A stretch of DNA of 64,000 nucleotides from a virus: positions 42,286 to 106,285 of IMG/VR virus record IMGVR_UViG_3300044712_000982; one strand, written 5' to 3'. Position 1 is the stretch's first letter, and each line of letters opens with the position of its first letter. Under the pieces are notes generated by a model that did not search any database, was not told where the DNA came from, and saw only the letters and a program-made list of their open reading frames with translations. Positions 50,593-57,350 of the stretch are shown here, in pieces. Both the position numbers and the translations under genes were made by a program.

Positions 50593-50872
50593 GGTTATCC
50601 TCTCGCCATTGGCGGTCACATTCTGCCCTTTCGGCTCGCAATTGTGGGAGTCGCTCGTCGAATGCCGCGACGACACAGCCGCCCTGTCCGATGAGGTCGC
50701 GTCTGATTGCCCATCGGATCGCTTTGTATGGCCTGGCTTTTTCAGCGTCGCCGTCGCACTGTTTGATCATGTCGTTTGCCCAGTCGATCTCACGTTGGAG
50801 TTTCGCACGCGCCCACGCGAGCGCGTCGGGGTCCCGGTCGAACCGGGACAGGTCGTCGGTTGGCGCGGTCAC
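50585..50872 (-). CDS. hypothetical helical protein
   Basis: 95 residues from the GTG at 50872. DPDALAWARAKLQREIDWAN then DMIKQCDGDAEKARPYKAIR; DUF6221-like composition. Coupled to both neighbours. Confidence 0.55.
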   Translation of the reverse strand: MTAPTDDLSRFDRDPDALAWARAKLQREIDWANDMIKQCDGDAEKARPYKAIRWAIRRDLIGQGGCVVAAFDERLPQLRAERAECDRQWREDNRD

Positions 50873-51069
50873 GGCGTCTCCTTCGGTCCGGCGCATTCCG
50901 GGATCGAGCCGTCGGCGCGGCGTAACGCGATCTCGTACCCGCCGCAGTAGGTGCACGCGAACACGTCATCGTCGGTCAGTTCGAATTCGTGCCCGCCGAA
51001 CCCCTTCGGGTGGGTGACGGTGATGTCGATGATGCTGAGTTGCGGTTCGGGGCCGGGATGGATGGTCAC
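50869..51069 (-). CDS. small zinc-ribbon protein
   Basis: 66 residues, GTG start. GGHEFELTDDDVFACTYCGG then EIALRRADGSIPEC: one CxxC plus a distal Cys, a degenerate zinc ribbon. Confidence 0.6.
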   Translation of the reverse strand: MTIHPGPEPQLSIIDITVTHPKGFGGHEFELTDDDVFACTYCGGYEIALRRADGSIPECAGPKETP

Positions 51070-51073
51070 GGCG

Positions 51074-51274
51074 TCATCTCCAGATCTTCAGTAGTCCACA
51101 GCCGGGGCATTTGTGTTGCGTCCGGCGCTGGTAGTGCATGCTCGCTGCCCATTCGTGCCAGTCGACGTATCCGGTCGGGCATGGCGTGTGCTCGGCACTG
51201 TTTGGGCAGTCCGACGTGTCGGGTACGGGCCGATCGTCGCCGCAGACGTATGTGACCTTCGGGTGCGATGCCAT
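51074..51274 (-). CDS. small zinc-binding protein
   Basis: 66 residues from the ATG at 51274. CGDD..CPNSAEHTPCPTGY, then WHEWAASMHYQRRTQHKCPG and CG, giving several Cys/His ligands. Common in actinophage accessory operons. Confidence 0.6.
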   Translation of the reverse strand: MASHPKVTYVCGDDRPVPDTSDCPNSAEHTPCPTGYVDWHEWAASMHYQRRTQHKCPGCGLLKIWR

Positions 51275-51645
51275 CAGTCGTCCTCGAATCGGTTGATGAT
51301 GTTGCCCAAGCACTCGTAGACGGCGCTCGACTCGTGCGTTACCGGCAGTTGCCGGCCCGCGGTGGCGTGCATCCGGCGGGTGGTGCTGGCATCCAGTTGT
51401 AGGTATACGGCGTGGCCCAATTGGAATACCTCGCGGATTTCCTCGGCGTACCGATCGCCGATCCAGTGGGCTATGGCCGGCGACGCCACGATGTGGATCT
51501 TGTCTGGTTGTTCGTCTCCGTCAAAGTCGATGCGCGTTAGTTTGGCCCACGTAGGTTCGGGCTTGTCCTCGGTTTCCGGGGTGCCGAGGTACGGGGCGTT
51601 GGCCGTCACGGCGTCACTGGCCGGGTGCCAATACCTGCGGGCCAC
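51274..51645 (-). CDS. hypothetical protein
   Basis: 123 residues, GTG start. KLTRIDFDGDEQPDKIHIVA, IAHWIGDRYAEEIREVFQLG. Alpha/beta, no recognised family. Stop overlaps the next ATG. Confidence 0.55.
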   Translation of the reverse strand: MARRYWHPASDAVTANAPYLGTPETEDKPEPTWAKLTRIDFDGDEQPDKIHIVASPAIAHWIGDRYAEEIREVFQLGHAVYLQLDASTTRRMHATAGRQLPVTHESSAVYECLGNIINRFEDD

Positions 51646-51646
51646 G

Positions 51647-52024
51647 TCACGCCCGCCTGTAGACGGTGGTCGTGACGGTCTTCGCCATCATGGGGTAGCA
51701 GGACACAGTGCCGCCCCCGGTGTAGCGCTCCTCGGTCGCGTTCCACTTCGCGCCGTCCCACGGGTACTCGTTGGGCTGCCGTTCGGTGAGCCCGCGGGCG
51801 TAGCTACAGCCATACAGGGCGCCGTCTGCTTCGCGGCGGAGGATGAGCCGGCAGTTCTCGACCCACCGGCCGCTGCCGATGCTGACGGCGCCGATGATCC
51901 GGTAGCCGCCGACCTCGTCGGACGGTTCGATGGTCTCGCCGGGGAGCGCGTCGGCGATCTCGTACAGCTCGGCGAGTACCCCGGCGGGGATCTCGACGGG
52001 CTCGGGCTTGGTGGTGGTAGTCAT
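51647..52024 (-). CDS. hypothetical protein
   Basis: 125 residues. VEIPAGVLAELYEIADALPG then a beta-rich region (RIIGAVSIGSGRWVENCRLI) and TVTTTVYRRA at the end. Function unknown. Confidence 0.6.
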   Translation of the reverse strand: MTTTTKPEPVEIPAGVLAELYEIADALPGETIEPSDEVGGYRIIGAVSIGSGRWVENCRLILRREADGALYGCSYARGLTERQPNEYPWDGAKWNATEERYTGGGTVSCYPMMAKTVTTTVYRRA

Positions 52025-52039
52025 GGGTGATCCCTTCGG

Positions 52040-52285
52040 TCAGGTGTGGTGGATTGAGCGGCTGAGGTGCTGCTGGCCGGCGAGGATGAGCGCCGACGGG
52101 GTGGCTGCGTGGACGACGGGCGGGTTGGTCATCTGGAACGGGCTCTCGTCGCCGAGGTAGGCGATGGGATGTCCGCGCATGTTGCACTTGCGGCACTCGA
52201 TCGATACGCCGCCGGTGGTGTGGCCGACGAAGCGGAAGTGCTCGTCGAAGTAGTCGGCGTCAAAACCGAAGCTGGGCATCGTCAC
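52040..52285 (-). CDS. small hypothetical protein with CxxC
   Basis: 81 residues from GTG 52285; ATG 52279 is equally possible. FDADYFDEHFRFVGHTTGGV then IECRKCNMRGHP, a single zinc knuckle. First gene after the palindrome cluster, so its promoter may lie inside it. Confidence 0.55.
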   Translation of the reverse strand: MTMPSFGFDADYFDEHFRFVGHTTGGVSIECRKCNMRGHPIAYLGDESPFQMTNPPVVHAATPSALILAGQQHLSRSIHHT

Positions 52286-52334
52286 TCCTCGCTGTCTTTC
52301 GCGTCTGTTCGTGTCCCGATTTTGACCTCAACCC

Positions 52335-52495
52335 ACCTGTCCCCTCCCCTAGGGAGAGGTGGGGACAGGACAGGTTTTGGGAGGCTGTCCGCAACCTGTC
52401 CCGGACAGGTCTACAGGTAGCGTGACGTGCTGAAACGTTCCGTCCTGTCCTGACCTGTCCGGGACAGTTGTCGGTTGGACCTGTCCGGGACAGGT
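52335..52495. repeat. cluster of ACCTGTCC palindromes, candidate origin or operator
   Basis: Full sites ACCTGTCCnGGACAGGT at 52394-52410, 52453-52469 (last half imperfect) and 52479-52495. Half sites lie at 52335, 52363, 52368, 52384 and 52443. A large hairpin, CCTGTCCCC/GGGGACAGG, covers 52336-52369. The cluster fills the only sizeable gap of the 49-54 kb operon, directly beyond the 3' end of the helicase gene. Confidence 0.7.
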
Positions 52496-52510
52496 CTGGA
52501 TCCATGCGCA

Positions 52511-53971
52511 TCACTTGATCGCCCCACCCTTCCGGAGCTTCGCGACCTCGGCGAGAAGATCGTTCCCGGCCTTGATGTCGAGGCGTTCACACTCGGTCCG
52601 AAGCCTGTCCCGGCCGTAGCTGGACGGCACCCGTTCGGCGTCCAGCCTCGCCGCGATCTCCGACACCCGAGGGTCGGCAGCGACCTTCCCTGCGGCACCT
52701 GACGGCGAGGTGACGCGCCACGACACGGACCCGTCTTCCCTCGGCGCCATCACGAACCGGCCCGCCGGCTGCGACTTACCGTCTACCGGGCAGTGCTTCC
52801 GCAACCCGCCGGGTCGGTCCTTGAACACGGTCATCGACGCCGCGCCGCCCTTTCCCGGCGCGAACACCTCAACCACCGTCACCTTCAAGTTCGACCCGTT
52901 CACTGCCCGCTTCTTCGCGATCGTGCCCGTCTGCCCGTGCGTACGGGCGTCCTCCCCCTTCGGCATGTGGTCGATCGCGATCACGGCAGCACCGGCGAGC
53001 GCCAGCGGCGTGAGTGCCCTCCGGTGACCGGCCGTGTAGTCGTCGGGCGAGTTGCTGGACAGCCCGAACATCGGAAGCATCTCCCCGATGCTGTCGACCA
53101 CTACAACGTCCGGCCTCCATTCGCGGAGTTGCTGAATCGCCATCCCGAGGACCATCACGTCGTCGGGTTCGGATAGCCGGAACCCGTCCGGGTCCGCTAG
53201 CGCATCCGGTTTCGCCCCGAGCGCTAGGAGCCGTGCGAGGACCTCTTGGGCGCCGTTGTGGTCCATGTCGAGCATGGCCGCGCGCTTCCCGTCGTTTAGG
53301 GCTTCGGCTACGGCTGCGAGCGCGATCCACGTCTTGCCGCACTCTGGGTCGCCGAACAGGACGTTGACTTTCCCGTCGTAGAACAGGCGGTGTCCGTCGT
53401 CGCGGCGTAGCAGTGTCGGTTCTGGCGGTTCCGGCAGTCCACCTCTGAGGATCGCGGCGGTGTCAACGAATACTGGCCCGTGGTCGTTATCGTCGCTTTC
53501 GCTGAGGTCGGCGAAGATCTTCGCGGTTCTGGCGACGTCACGCGCAACGTCGAGGTTGCCGGTCGTTACGGCTTGGCGGATGTTGGTGGCGAGCTTGATC
53601 CAGTATCGGCCCTCGGCGGCCTCGGCGACGCGTTTCGCGTACCAGGCCGGATCGCCGGCAGATCTCGATCCGAGTTGGAATAGCTCCACGATGTATCCGT
53701 GGTGCGGGAGTCGCACGTCGGCTTTGATGAGCGTTTCGCAGATCGCGGTGGGGTGGAACGGTTTGCCCTGATCGGCGTGATCGCACAGGTTCCGTAGGAT
53801 CGCCCGGTCGTGGTCGGCGCAGAAGTCGAACGGCTCGATGCATTCGCGGATTGCGTCAAGGTTGGCCATTGACTGCATGGCCATGCCGAGTGTGATCCGC
53901 TCATATTGTCGTATCTCGTCGGGTACAGCGAGCACGTCGGACCAGGTGTCGACGTCGAGGGCCGCAGTCAT
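52511..53971 (-). CDS. DnaB/RepA-like replicative helicase
   Basis: 486 residues from the ATG at 53971. N-terminal DnaB-N-like helical domain (IRQYERITLGMAMQSMANLD, FDFCADHDRAILRNL). RecA-like motor: Walker A GDPECGKT (207-214), Walker B VVVVD (289-293), then HRRALTPLALAGAAVIAIDH. The C-terminal ~60 residues look like a small DNA-binding domain (VSEIAARLDAERVPSSYGRD). It probably unwinds DNA at the adjacent palindrome cluster. Confidence 0.82.
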   Translation of the reverse strand: MTAALDVDTWSDVLAVPDEIRQYERITLGMAMQSMANLDAIRECIEPFDFCADHDRAILRNLCDHADQGKPFHPTAICETLIKADVRLPHHGYIVELFQLGSRSAGDPAWYAKRVAEAAEGRYWIKLATNIRQAVTTGNLDVARDVARTAKIFADLSESDDNDHGPVFVDTAAILRGGLPEPPEPTLLRRDDGHRLFYDGKVNVLFGDPECGKTWIALAAVAEALNDGKRAAMLDMDHNGAQEVLARLLALGAKPDALADPDGFRLSEPDDVMVLGMAIQQLREWRPDVVVVDSIGEMLPMFGLSSNSPDDYTAGHRRALTPLALAGAAVIAIDHMPKGEDARTHGQTGTIAKKRAVNGSNLKVTVVEVFAPGKGGAASMTVFKDRPGGLRKHCPVDGKSQPAGRFVMAPREDGSVSWRVTSPSGAAGKVAADPRVSEIAARLDAERVPSSYGRDRLRTECERLDIKAGNDLLAEVAKLRKGGAIK

Positions 53972-54047
53972 GCCGCGCTCATGTTCTTCCGGGGCGCGGC
54001 ATTGCTTGCTACCGTTGACACAGGGTTGCCCTCCAGTGGGCTCGAAG

Positions 54048-54080
54048 GCCGCCGCACGGTTTGGGGACCGCGGCGGCTTT
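54048..54080. terminator. GC-rich hairpin upstream of the helicase gene
   Basis: GCCGCCGC pairs with GCGGCGGC (54070-54077), followed by TTTCTG on the + strand. It lies between the end of the small XRE gene and the helicase start, so it may attenuate leftward transcription. Confidence 0.55.
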
Positions 54081-54087
54081 CTGTTGG

Positions 54088-54339
54088 TCAGGCTGTCTGC
54101 AATCTGCGGTTCCGGCGCTTCGGTGGCCCTTCGGGGCTGATCTCGTCGAGGTCGACGCCGAGGGCGTTTGCTATGGCTAGCCGTGTTGCCGGGAGTCCTT
54201 TGGTGACTCCGCTTTCCATGCGGCTGATGACGGTCGGGTCGAGGTTTGCCCTGCGGCCGAGTTCGGCCTGGGTCCATCCGTTGCGGAGTCTGGCGCGTTC
54301 GATGGCCTGCCCGTTGGTGAGTCCGGGTGCGATGGTCAT
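54088..54339 (-). CDS. XRE-type regulator, small
   Basis: 83 residues. ARLRNGWTQAELGRRANLDP then TVISRMESGVTKGLP is a clear XRE helix-turn-helix. Basic end. Divergent from another XRE gene across a 12-bp palindrome, an arrangement like phage immunity switches. Confidence 0.82.
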   Translation of the reverse strand: MTIAPGLTNGQAIERARLRNGWTQAELGRRANLDPTVISRMESGVTKGLPATRLAIANALGVDLDEISPEGPPKRRNRRLQTA

Positions 54340-54368
54340 GCATAGATCTTAGCAGGATCATGCATGAT
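54336..54368. promoter_or_regulatory. operator between divergent XRE genes
   Basis: Perfect palindrome ATCATGCATGAT at 54357-54368 and a related TCATGCAT at 54336-54343 overlapping the leftward start codon. GCACGATC repeats at 54395 and 54437 lie closer to the rightward gene. This looks like a two-repressor switch. Confidence 0.6.
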
Positions 54369-54449
54369 ATGCCGGTATCGGGCTGTACTTTTCTGCACGA
54401 TCCGGCAGCCTCTAGCACTTCACCCGTTCCGGTTGGCACGATCACCCGC

Positions 54450-54842
54450 ATGGACCGGAAAAGACTGGCAAATGCCGTAATTGCCCGTCGTGTCCAGCTT
54501 GGGCACCGGAGTCGAGAAGCCTTCGCCGAAGCCGCCGGCATCAGCCCACGCACCATCAGCTACATCGAGACCGGAGAGGATCGCAGGTACAACGCCTCAA
54601 CCGTCGCCCAGCTTGAGCACGCCCTGAAGTGGGCGCCCGGCTCAGTCGCTCGGATCCTGGCCGGCGGCGACCCGATGCCGCTGCCCGACAGTGCCCGGCC
54701 GATCCCCCCGCTCGCCGCGGAGTTGGCGGCGATGCTCGACCCTGACTCGCCCCTCACGCCCGAGGCGCGCGACTACCTCGGGCGGCTCGTGGACCTCGCC
54801 ATGACCCCGCACCGGCAGGCGATGCGACGGAGGGACAACTAG
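54450..54842 (+). CDS. XRE-type regulator
   Basis: 130 residues from the ATG at 54450. ARRVQLGHRSREAFAEAAGI then SPRTISYIETGE: XRE helix-turn-helix at about 10-65. C-terminal helical region (LGRLVDLAMTPHRQAM). Divergent partner of the 54339 gene. Confidence 0.82.
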   Translation: MDRKRLANAVIARRVQLGHRSREAFAEAAGISPRTISYIETGEDRRYNASTVAQLEHALKWAPGSVARILAGGDPMPLPDSARPIPPLAAELAAMLDPDSPLTPEARDYLGRLVDLAMTPHRQAMRRRDN

Positions 54843-54848
54843 CTGCGG

Positions 54849-55046
54849 CTATCTTTTCGGCGACGCGCCACTAATCAGGTTGACGTCTTTGCGCACGCAC
54901 CGCATACTCGCATTTGCACGAACACTTACCCGATGAGTCGTTGTGACCAGGTGGCAGCCCGAGCAGACGCCGCGTTTGCGGCCGTCGTGCGCTGGGCAAA
55001 ATCTGGTCGGCTCCGCCAACGTGATTCCGGCGGCCTTCGAAGCCAA
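54849..55046 (-). CDS. possible small zinc-binding protein
   Basis: 65 residues from a TTG at 55046. FCPAHDGRKRGVCSGCHLVT and a later CVRKD give a plausible zinc site. No good ribosome site and antisense frames are also open. The remaining 55047-55150 holds nothing recognised. Confidence 0.4.
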   Translation of the reverse strand: MASKAAGITLAEPTRFCPAHDGRKRGVCSGCHLVTTTHRVSVRANASMRCVRKDVNLISGASPKR

Positions 55047-55150
55047 GCGCGATCACATGGGTAGGTGGCGCGACTAGCGCAGCACAACGCGCGAGCGCCG
55101 CCCACCCGAACCGGGTACGGGCGGCATTTCCAGTTTCCGACCAACTTCAT

Positions 55151-55224
55151 ATGGGCGTAGCTCAATCAGGTAGAGCGCTGGTCTCCAAAACCAGTCGTTG
55201 CGGGTTCAATTCCTGCCGCCCATG
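55151..55224 (+). tRNA. tRNA-Trp(CCA)
   Basis: Acceptor ATGGGCG/CGCCCAT, D-arm GCTCAATCAGGTAGAGC, anticodon loop CTCCAAA, T-loop TTCAATT, discriminator G. First tRNA of the array. Confidence 0.92.
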
Positions 55225-55285
55225 CGCAACAGCCCCAGCATGCTGGCGGCGCACGAACGTTGAGAACTCCACAGCGGATGGCATT

Positions 55286-55358
55286 CGGGAATGACCGGCA
55301 CGGTGACCGGGCCTGATTTGGGATCAGGACGCAGCGCGTTCGACTCGCGTATTCCCGA
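55286..55358 (+). tRNA. tRNA-Pro(TGG)
   Basis: Acceptor CGGGAAT/ATTCCCG, D-stem CCGG/CCGG, anticodon loop TTTGGGA, T-loop TTCGACT, discriminator A. Confidence 0.88.
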
Positions 55359-55362
55359 CGAT

Positions 55363-55435
55363 GGGGTTGTAGCTCAGTTGGTAGAGCGTCGGCTCGGCAG
55401 ACCGAAGGCCGAGGGTTCGAGACCCTCCTTCTCCA
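55363..55435 (+). tRNA. tRNA-Ala(GGC), weak stems
   Basis: The acceptor GGGGTTG/CTTCTCC has the alanine identity pair G3-T70 but two T-T mismatches. The anticodon stem TCGGC/ACCGA ends in a C-A mismatch and position 33 is C instead of T. Loop gives GGC. May be decaying or need unusual processing. Confidence 0.65.
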
Positions 55436-55443
55436 CGCATCAT

Positions 55444-55519
55444 GCCTCTCAAGCTCAGCCAGGTAGCAGCGCGCGGTTGAAGCCCGCGAGGATTCCGGGT
55501 TCGACCCCCGGGGGAGGCA
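55444..55519 (+). tRNA. tRNA-Phe(GAA)
   Basis: Acceptor GCCTCTC/GGGAGGC, anticodon stem CGCGG/CCGCG with loop TTGAAGC, T-loop TTCGACC, discriminator A. Confidence 0.9.
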
Positions 55520-55527
55520 CGTTTCAT

Positions 55528-55601
55528 GGGCCGTCGGAGCAGATGGAACGCTCACCTCGTTCTCAGCGAGGAGAACACCGGTTCGAGCCCGGTACGGCCT
55601 G
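55528..55601 (+). tRNA. tRNA-Glu(CTC)
   Basis: Acceptor GGGCCGT/ACGGCCT (G1-T72), anticodon stem CCTCG/CGAGG with loop TTCTCAG, T-loop TTCGAGC, discriminator G followed by encoded CCA. Confidence 0.88.
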
Positions 55602-55605
55602 CCAC

Positions 55606-55678
55606 GCGGTCGTGGTGAACTCGGCGGACACATCAGTCTTCCAAACTGAGAAAGCGGGTTCGATGCCCGCCGGCCGCT
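55606..55678 (+). tRNA. tRNA-Gly(TCC)
   Basis: Acceptor GCGGTCG/CGGCCGC, anticodon stem TCAGT/ACTGA with loop CTTCCAA, T-loop TTCGATG, discriminator T. Confidence 0.9.
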
Positions 55679-55683
55679 CTCGT

Positions 55684-55757
55684 TCCGGGGTACGGCGCTG
55701 GCGTCCGTGACCGCACTTTGAATGCGGAACCCGTAGGTTCGATTCCTGCACCCGGAG
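55684..55757 (+). tRNA. tRNA-Gln(TTG)
   Basis: Acceptor TCCGGG/CCCGGA, anticodon stem CCGCA/TGCGG with loop CTTTGAA, T-loop TTCGATT, discriminator G followed by encoded CCA (55758-55760). D-stem short. Confidence 0.85.
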
Positions 55758-55761
55758 CCAT

Positions 55762-55835
55762 GCCGTGGTGGCCCAACCGGGAGAGGCGCTCCGTTCAAAG
55801 CGGAGAAGTTGGGGGTTCGAATCCCTCGCACGGCA
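55762..55835 (+). tRNA. tRNA-Leu(CAA) with short variable loop
   Basis: Acceptor GCCGTGG/GCACGGC (G7-G66 mismatch), D-arm GCCCAACCGGGAGAGGC, anticodon stem CTCCG/CGGAG with loop TTCAAAG, T-loop TTCGAAT, discriminator A. The variable region is only about five bases, whereas bacterial leucine tRNAs have a long arm. Confidence 0.78.
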
Positions 55836-55845
55836 CTCGTTCGAT

Positions 55846-55917
55846 GCGGCTGTAGCACAACGGTCAGTGCGTCGCCTTGCCATGGCGAAAACCGGGGTTC
55901 GACTCCCCGTAGCCGCT
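55846..55917 (+). tRNA. tRNA-Gly(GCC)
   Basis: Acceptor GCGGCTG/TAGCCGC, anticodon stem TCGCC/GGCGA with loop TTGCCAT, T-loop TTCGACT, discriminator T then encoded CCA (55918-55920). Confidence 0.92.
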
Positions 55918-55952
55918 CCACGTCCACCCTCAATGGCCAGGAGGTGTTTCCG

Positions 55953-56396
55953 GTGGACTCGGTACTTGTTCTCAACGCCGACCTCGGGCCGCTGCACCGG
56001 GTCAGCCTGCGCCACGCGATCCGGATGCTCTGCCGACAGGTGGCGGAGGTCCACGAATCGGAGCCCGACATACGCATCGGCGTGTTTCCGATGCCGCGGG
56101 TGGTGCGGCTCGTCGCGTACGTGGTGACCCGCTGGCGGTACAGCGCCGGCCCGGCGTGGTCGCGGACAGGTGTGCTCGCCCGTGACGGGCGGCGTTGCGG
56201 CTACTGTGGCAGTCCGGCAACCACGGTCGATCACATCCTCCCGCGGTCGCGGGGTGGCCGGAACGCCTGGAAGAACACGGTCGCCGCGTGTGGGCCGTGT
56301 AATCAGCGCAAGGGCGACAGGACCCCCATCGAAGCGCGGATGCCGCTGCGGGCCACCCCAGCGGCGCCGACCTGGGCCACGCTCGCCCAGCGCTAA
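55953..56396 (+). CDS. free-standing HNH endonuclease in the tRNA array
   Basis: 147 residues from the GTG at 55953 with AGGAGG upstream. N-terminal helper domain (SVLVLNADLGPLHRVSLRHA, typical of McrA-like HNH proteins). The HNH core is CGYCGSPATTVDHILPRSRG, then WKNTVAACGPCNQRKGDRTP. Two CxxC pairs bind zinc and His in VDH is catalytic. It interrupts the run of tRNA genes and is probably a homing endonuclease that spreads the array or itself. Confidence 0.88.
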   Translation: MDSVLVLNADLGPLHRVSLRHAIRMLCRQVAEVHESEPDIRIGVFPMPRVVRLVAYVVTRWRYSAGPAWSRTGVLARDGRRCGYCGSPATTVDHILPRSRGGRNAWKNTVAACGPCNQRKGDRTPIEARMPLRATPAAPTWATLAQR

Positions 56397-56461
56397 CGCT
56401 CAGAACCTCACGAGGATGGCCGGTGACGGCATGGGGTGACAGCCGGGAGAGACCGGCCCAT

Positions 56462-56533
56462 TCCCGGGTCGTCTAGCTGGTAGGACGCCGCGCTCTGAAC
56501 GCGGAAGGCTGGGTTCGAATCCTGGCCCGGGAG
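56462..56533 (+). tRNA. tRNA-Gln(CTG)
   Basis: Acceptor TCCCGGG/CCCGGGA, D-arm GTCTAGCTGGTAGGAC, anticodon stem CCGCG/CGCGG with loop CTCTGAA, T-loop TTCGAAT, discriminator G. Confidence 0.92.
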
Positions 56534-56546
56534 CGTTACCTCACAT

Positions 56547-56622
56547 GCCGGTGTAGCTCACGTTGGTTCCGAGCACCGCTCTTGTAAAGCGGAGAACGCT
56601 AGTTCGATTCTAGTCACCGGCT
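56547..56622 (+). tRNA. tRNA-Thr(TGT)
   Basis: Acceptor GCCGGTG/CACCGGC, anticodon stem CCGCT/AGCGG with loop CTTGTAA, T-loop TTCGATT, discriminator T. D-loop is long. Confidence 0.9.
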
Positions 56623-56626
56623 CTTC

Positions 56627-56700
56627 GGGCTCTTAGCTCATTTTGGTAGAGCACCTGTCTTGCAAACAGGAGGTGGCCGGTTCGAAACCGGCAGGGTCCA
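56627..56700 (+). tRNA. tRNA-Ala(TGC)
   Basis: Acceptor GGGCTCT/AGGGTCC with the G3-T70 identity pair, anticodon stem CCTGT/ACAGG with loop CTTGCAA, T-loop TTCGAAA, discriminator A. Confidence 0.93.
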
Positions 56701-56706
56701 CGTCAT

Positions 56707-56781
56707 GCCCGGGTAGCCCAAATGGTAGGAGGCGACTGGCTTAGAACCAGTTCAGTGCACGTTCGAATCGTGTTCCGGGTA
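56707..56781 (+). tRNA. tRNA-Leu(TAG) with short variable loop
   Basis: Acceptor GCCCGGG/TCCGGGT, D-stem GCC/GGC, anticodon stem ACTGG/CCAGT with loop CTTAGAA, variable loop TCAGT, T-loop TTCGAAT, discriminator A. Reads CTA codons. Class I shape instead of the long-arm leucine form. Confidence 0.82.
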
Positions 56782-56785
56782 CTTT

Positions 56786-56858
56786 GCTGGCGTAGCTCAG
56801 TGGTTAGAGCGCCGGATTGTCAATCCGGAGGCCGCGGGTTCGAGTCCCGCCGTCGGCG
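56786..56858 (+). tRNA. tRNA-Asp(GTC)
   Basis: Acceptor GCTGGCG/CGTCGGC, anticodon stem CCGGA/TCCGG with loop TTGTCAA, T-loop TTCGAGT, discriminator G. Confidence 0.93.
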
Positions 56859-56862
56859 CGTT

Positions 56863-56948
56863 GGAGAGTTGGCCGAGTTGGTTTATGGCGCCGCACTGCT
56901 AATGCGGTTCGGGTAACACCGTCGTGGGTTCGAATCCCGCACTCTCCG
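56863..56948 (+). tRNA. tRNA-Ser(GCT)
   Basis: Acceptor GGAGAGT/ACTCTCC, anticodon stem CCGCA/TGCGG with loop CTGCTAA, long variable arm TTCGGGTAACACCGTC, T-loop TTCGAAT, discriminator G then CCA. Confidence 0.93.
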
Positions 56949-56952
56949 CCAT

Positions 56953-57026
56953 GCCGTCGTGGCCCGCGTGGTAAGGGCGTCTCGCCGATAACGAGAAGGT
57001 AGGGAGTTCGACTCTCCCCGACGGTA
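56953..57026 (+). tRNA. tRNA-Ile(GAT)
   Basis: Acceptor GCCGTCG/CGACGGT, anticodon stem TCTCG/CGAGA with loop CCGATAA (C at position 33), T-loop TTCGACT, discriminator A. Confidence 0.88.
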
Positions 57027-57030
57027 CTTT

Positions 57031-57103
57031 GCCCCCGTAGCTCAATGGATGGAGCAGCGGCCTACGAAGCCGTGGTATGCGAGTTCGAATCTCGCCGGGG
57101 GTG
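57031..57103 (+). tRNA. tRNA-Arg(ACG)
   Basis: Acceptor GCCCCCG/CGGGGGT, anticodon stem GCGGC/GCCGT with loop CTACGAA, T-loop TTCGAAT, discriminator G. Confidence 0.92.
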
Positions 57104-57108
57104 CGTTT

Positions 57109-57183
57109 CGGGATGTAGCTCAGCTTGGTCAGAGCACGCGGCTGGGGGCCGCGGGGCCGCCGGTTCGAATCCGACCATCCCGA
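57109..57183 (+). tRNA. tRNA-Pro(GGG)
   Basis: Acceptor CGGGATG/CATCCCG, anticodon stem CGCGG/CCGCG with loop CTGGGGG, T-loop TTCGAAT, discriminator A then CCA. One C-A mismatch in the T-stem. Confidence 0.9.
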
Positions 57184-57187
57184 CCAG

Positions 57188-57261
57188 CGGGTACTAGCTC
57201 AACTTGGTGGAGCGCGCGGTCCGGGGCCGCGAGGATGGGCGTTCGAATCGCCCGTACCCGA
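57188..57261 (+). tRNA. tRNA-Pro(CGG)
   Basis: Acceptor CGGGTAC/GTACCCG, anticodon stem CGCGG/CCGCG with loop TCCGGGG, T-loop TTCGAAT, discriminator A. Confidence 0.9.
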
Positions 57262-57265
57262 CTGT

Positions 57266-57346
57266 GGAGGGTGGCGCCATGGTGGCAAACCGGTCTTGAA
57301 AACCGTGCCGGGGTAACGCCCGAGGGTTCGATTCCTTCACCCTCCT
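57266..57346 (+). tRNA. tRNA-Ser(TGA)
   Basis: Acceptor GGAGGGT/ACCCTCC, anticodon loop CTTGAAA, long variable arm GCCGGGGTAACGCCCG, T-loop TTCGATT, discriminator T then CCA. Confidence 0.9.
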
Positions 57347-57350
57347 CCAC

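Noticed and set aside
55166-56077. 303-codon minus-strand frame through tRNAs
   Set aside because: Its sequence is the complement of tRNA genes (repeated FESR/GFEP-like strings), not a protein.
56707-56781. Amber suppressor tRNA
   Set aside because: The anticodon is TAG (reads CTA, leucine); a suppressor of TAG codons would need CTA in the anticodon.
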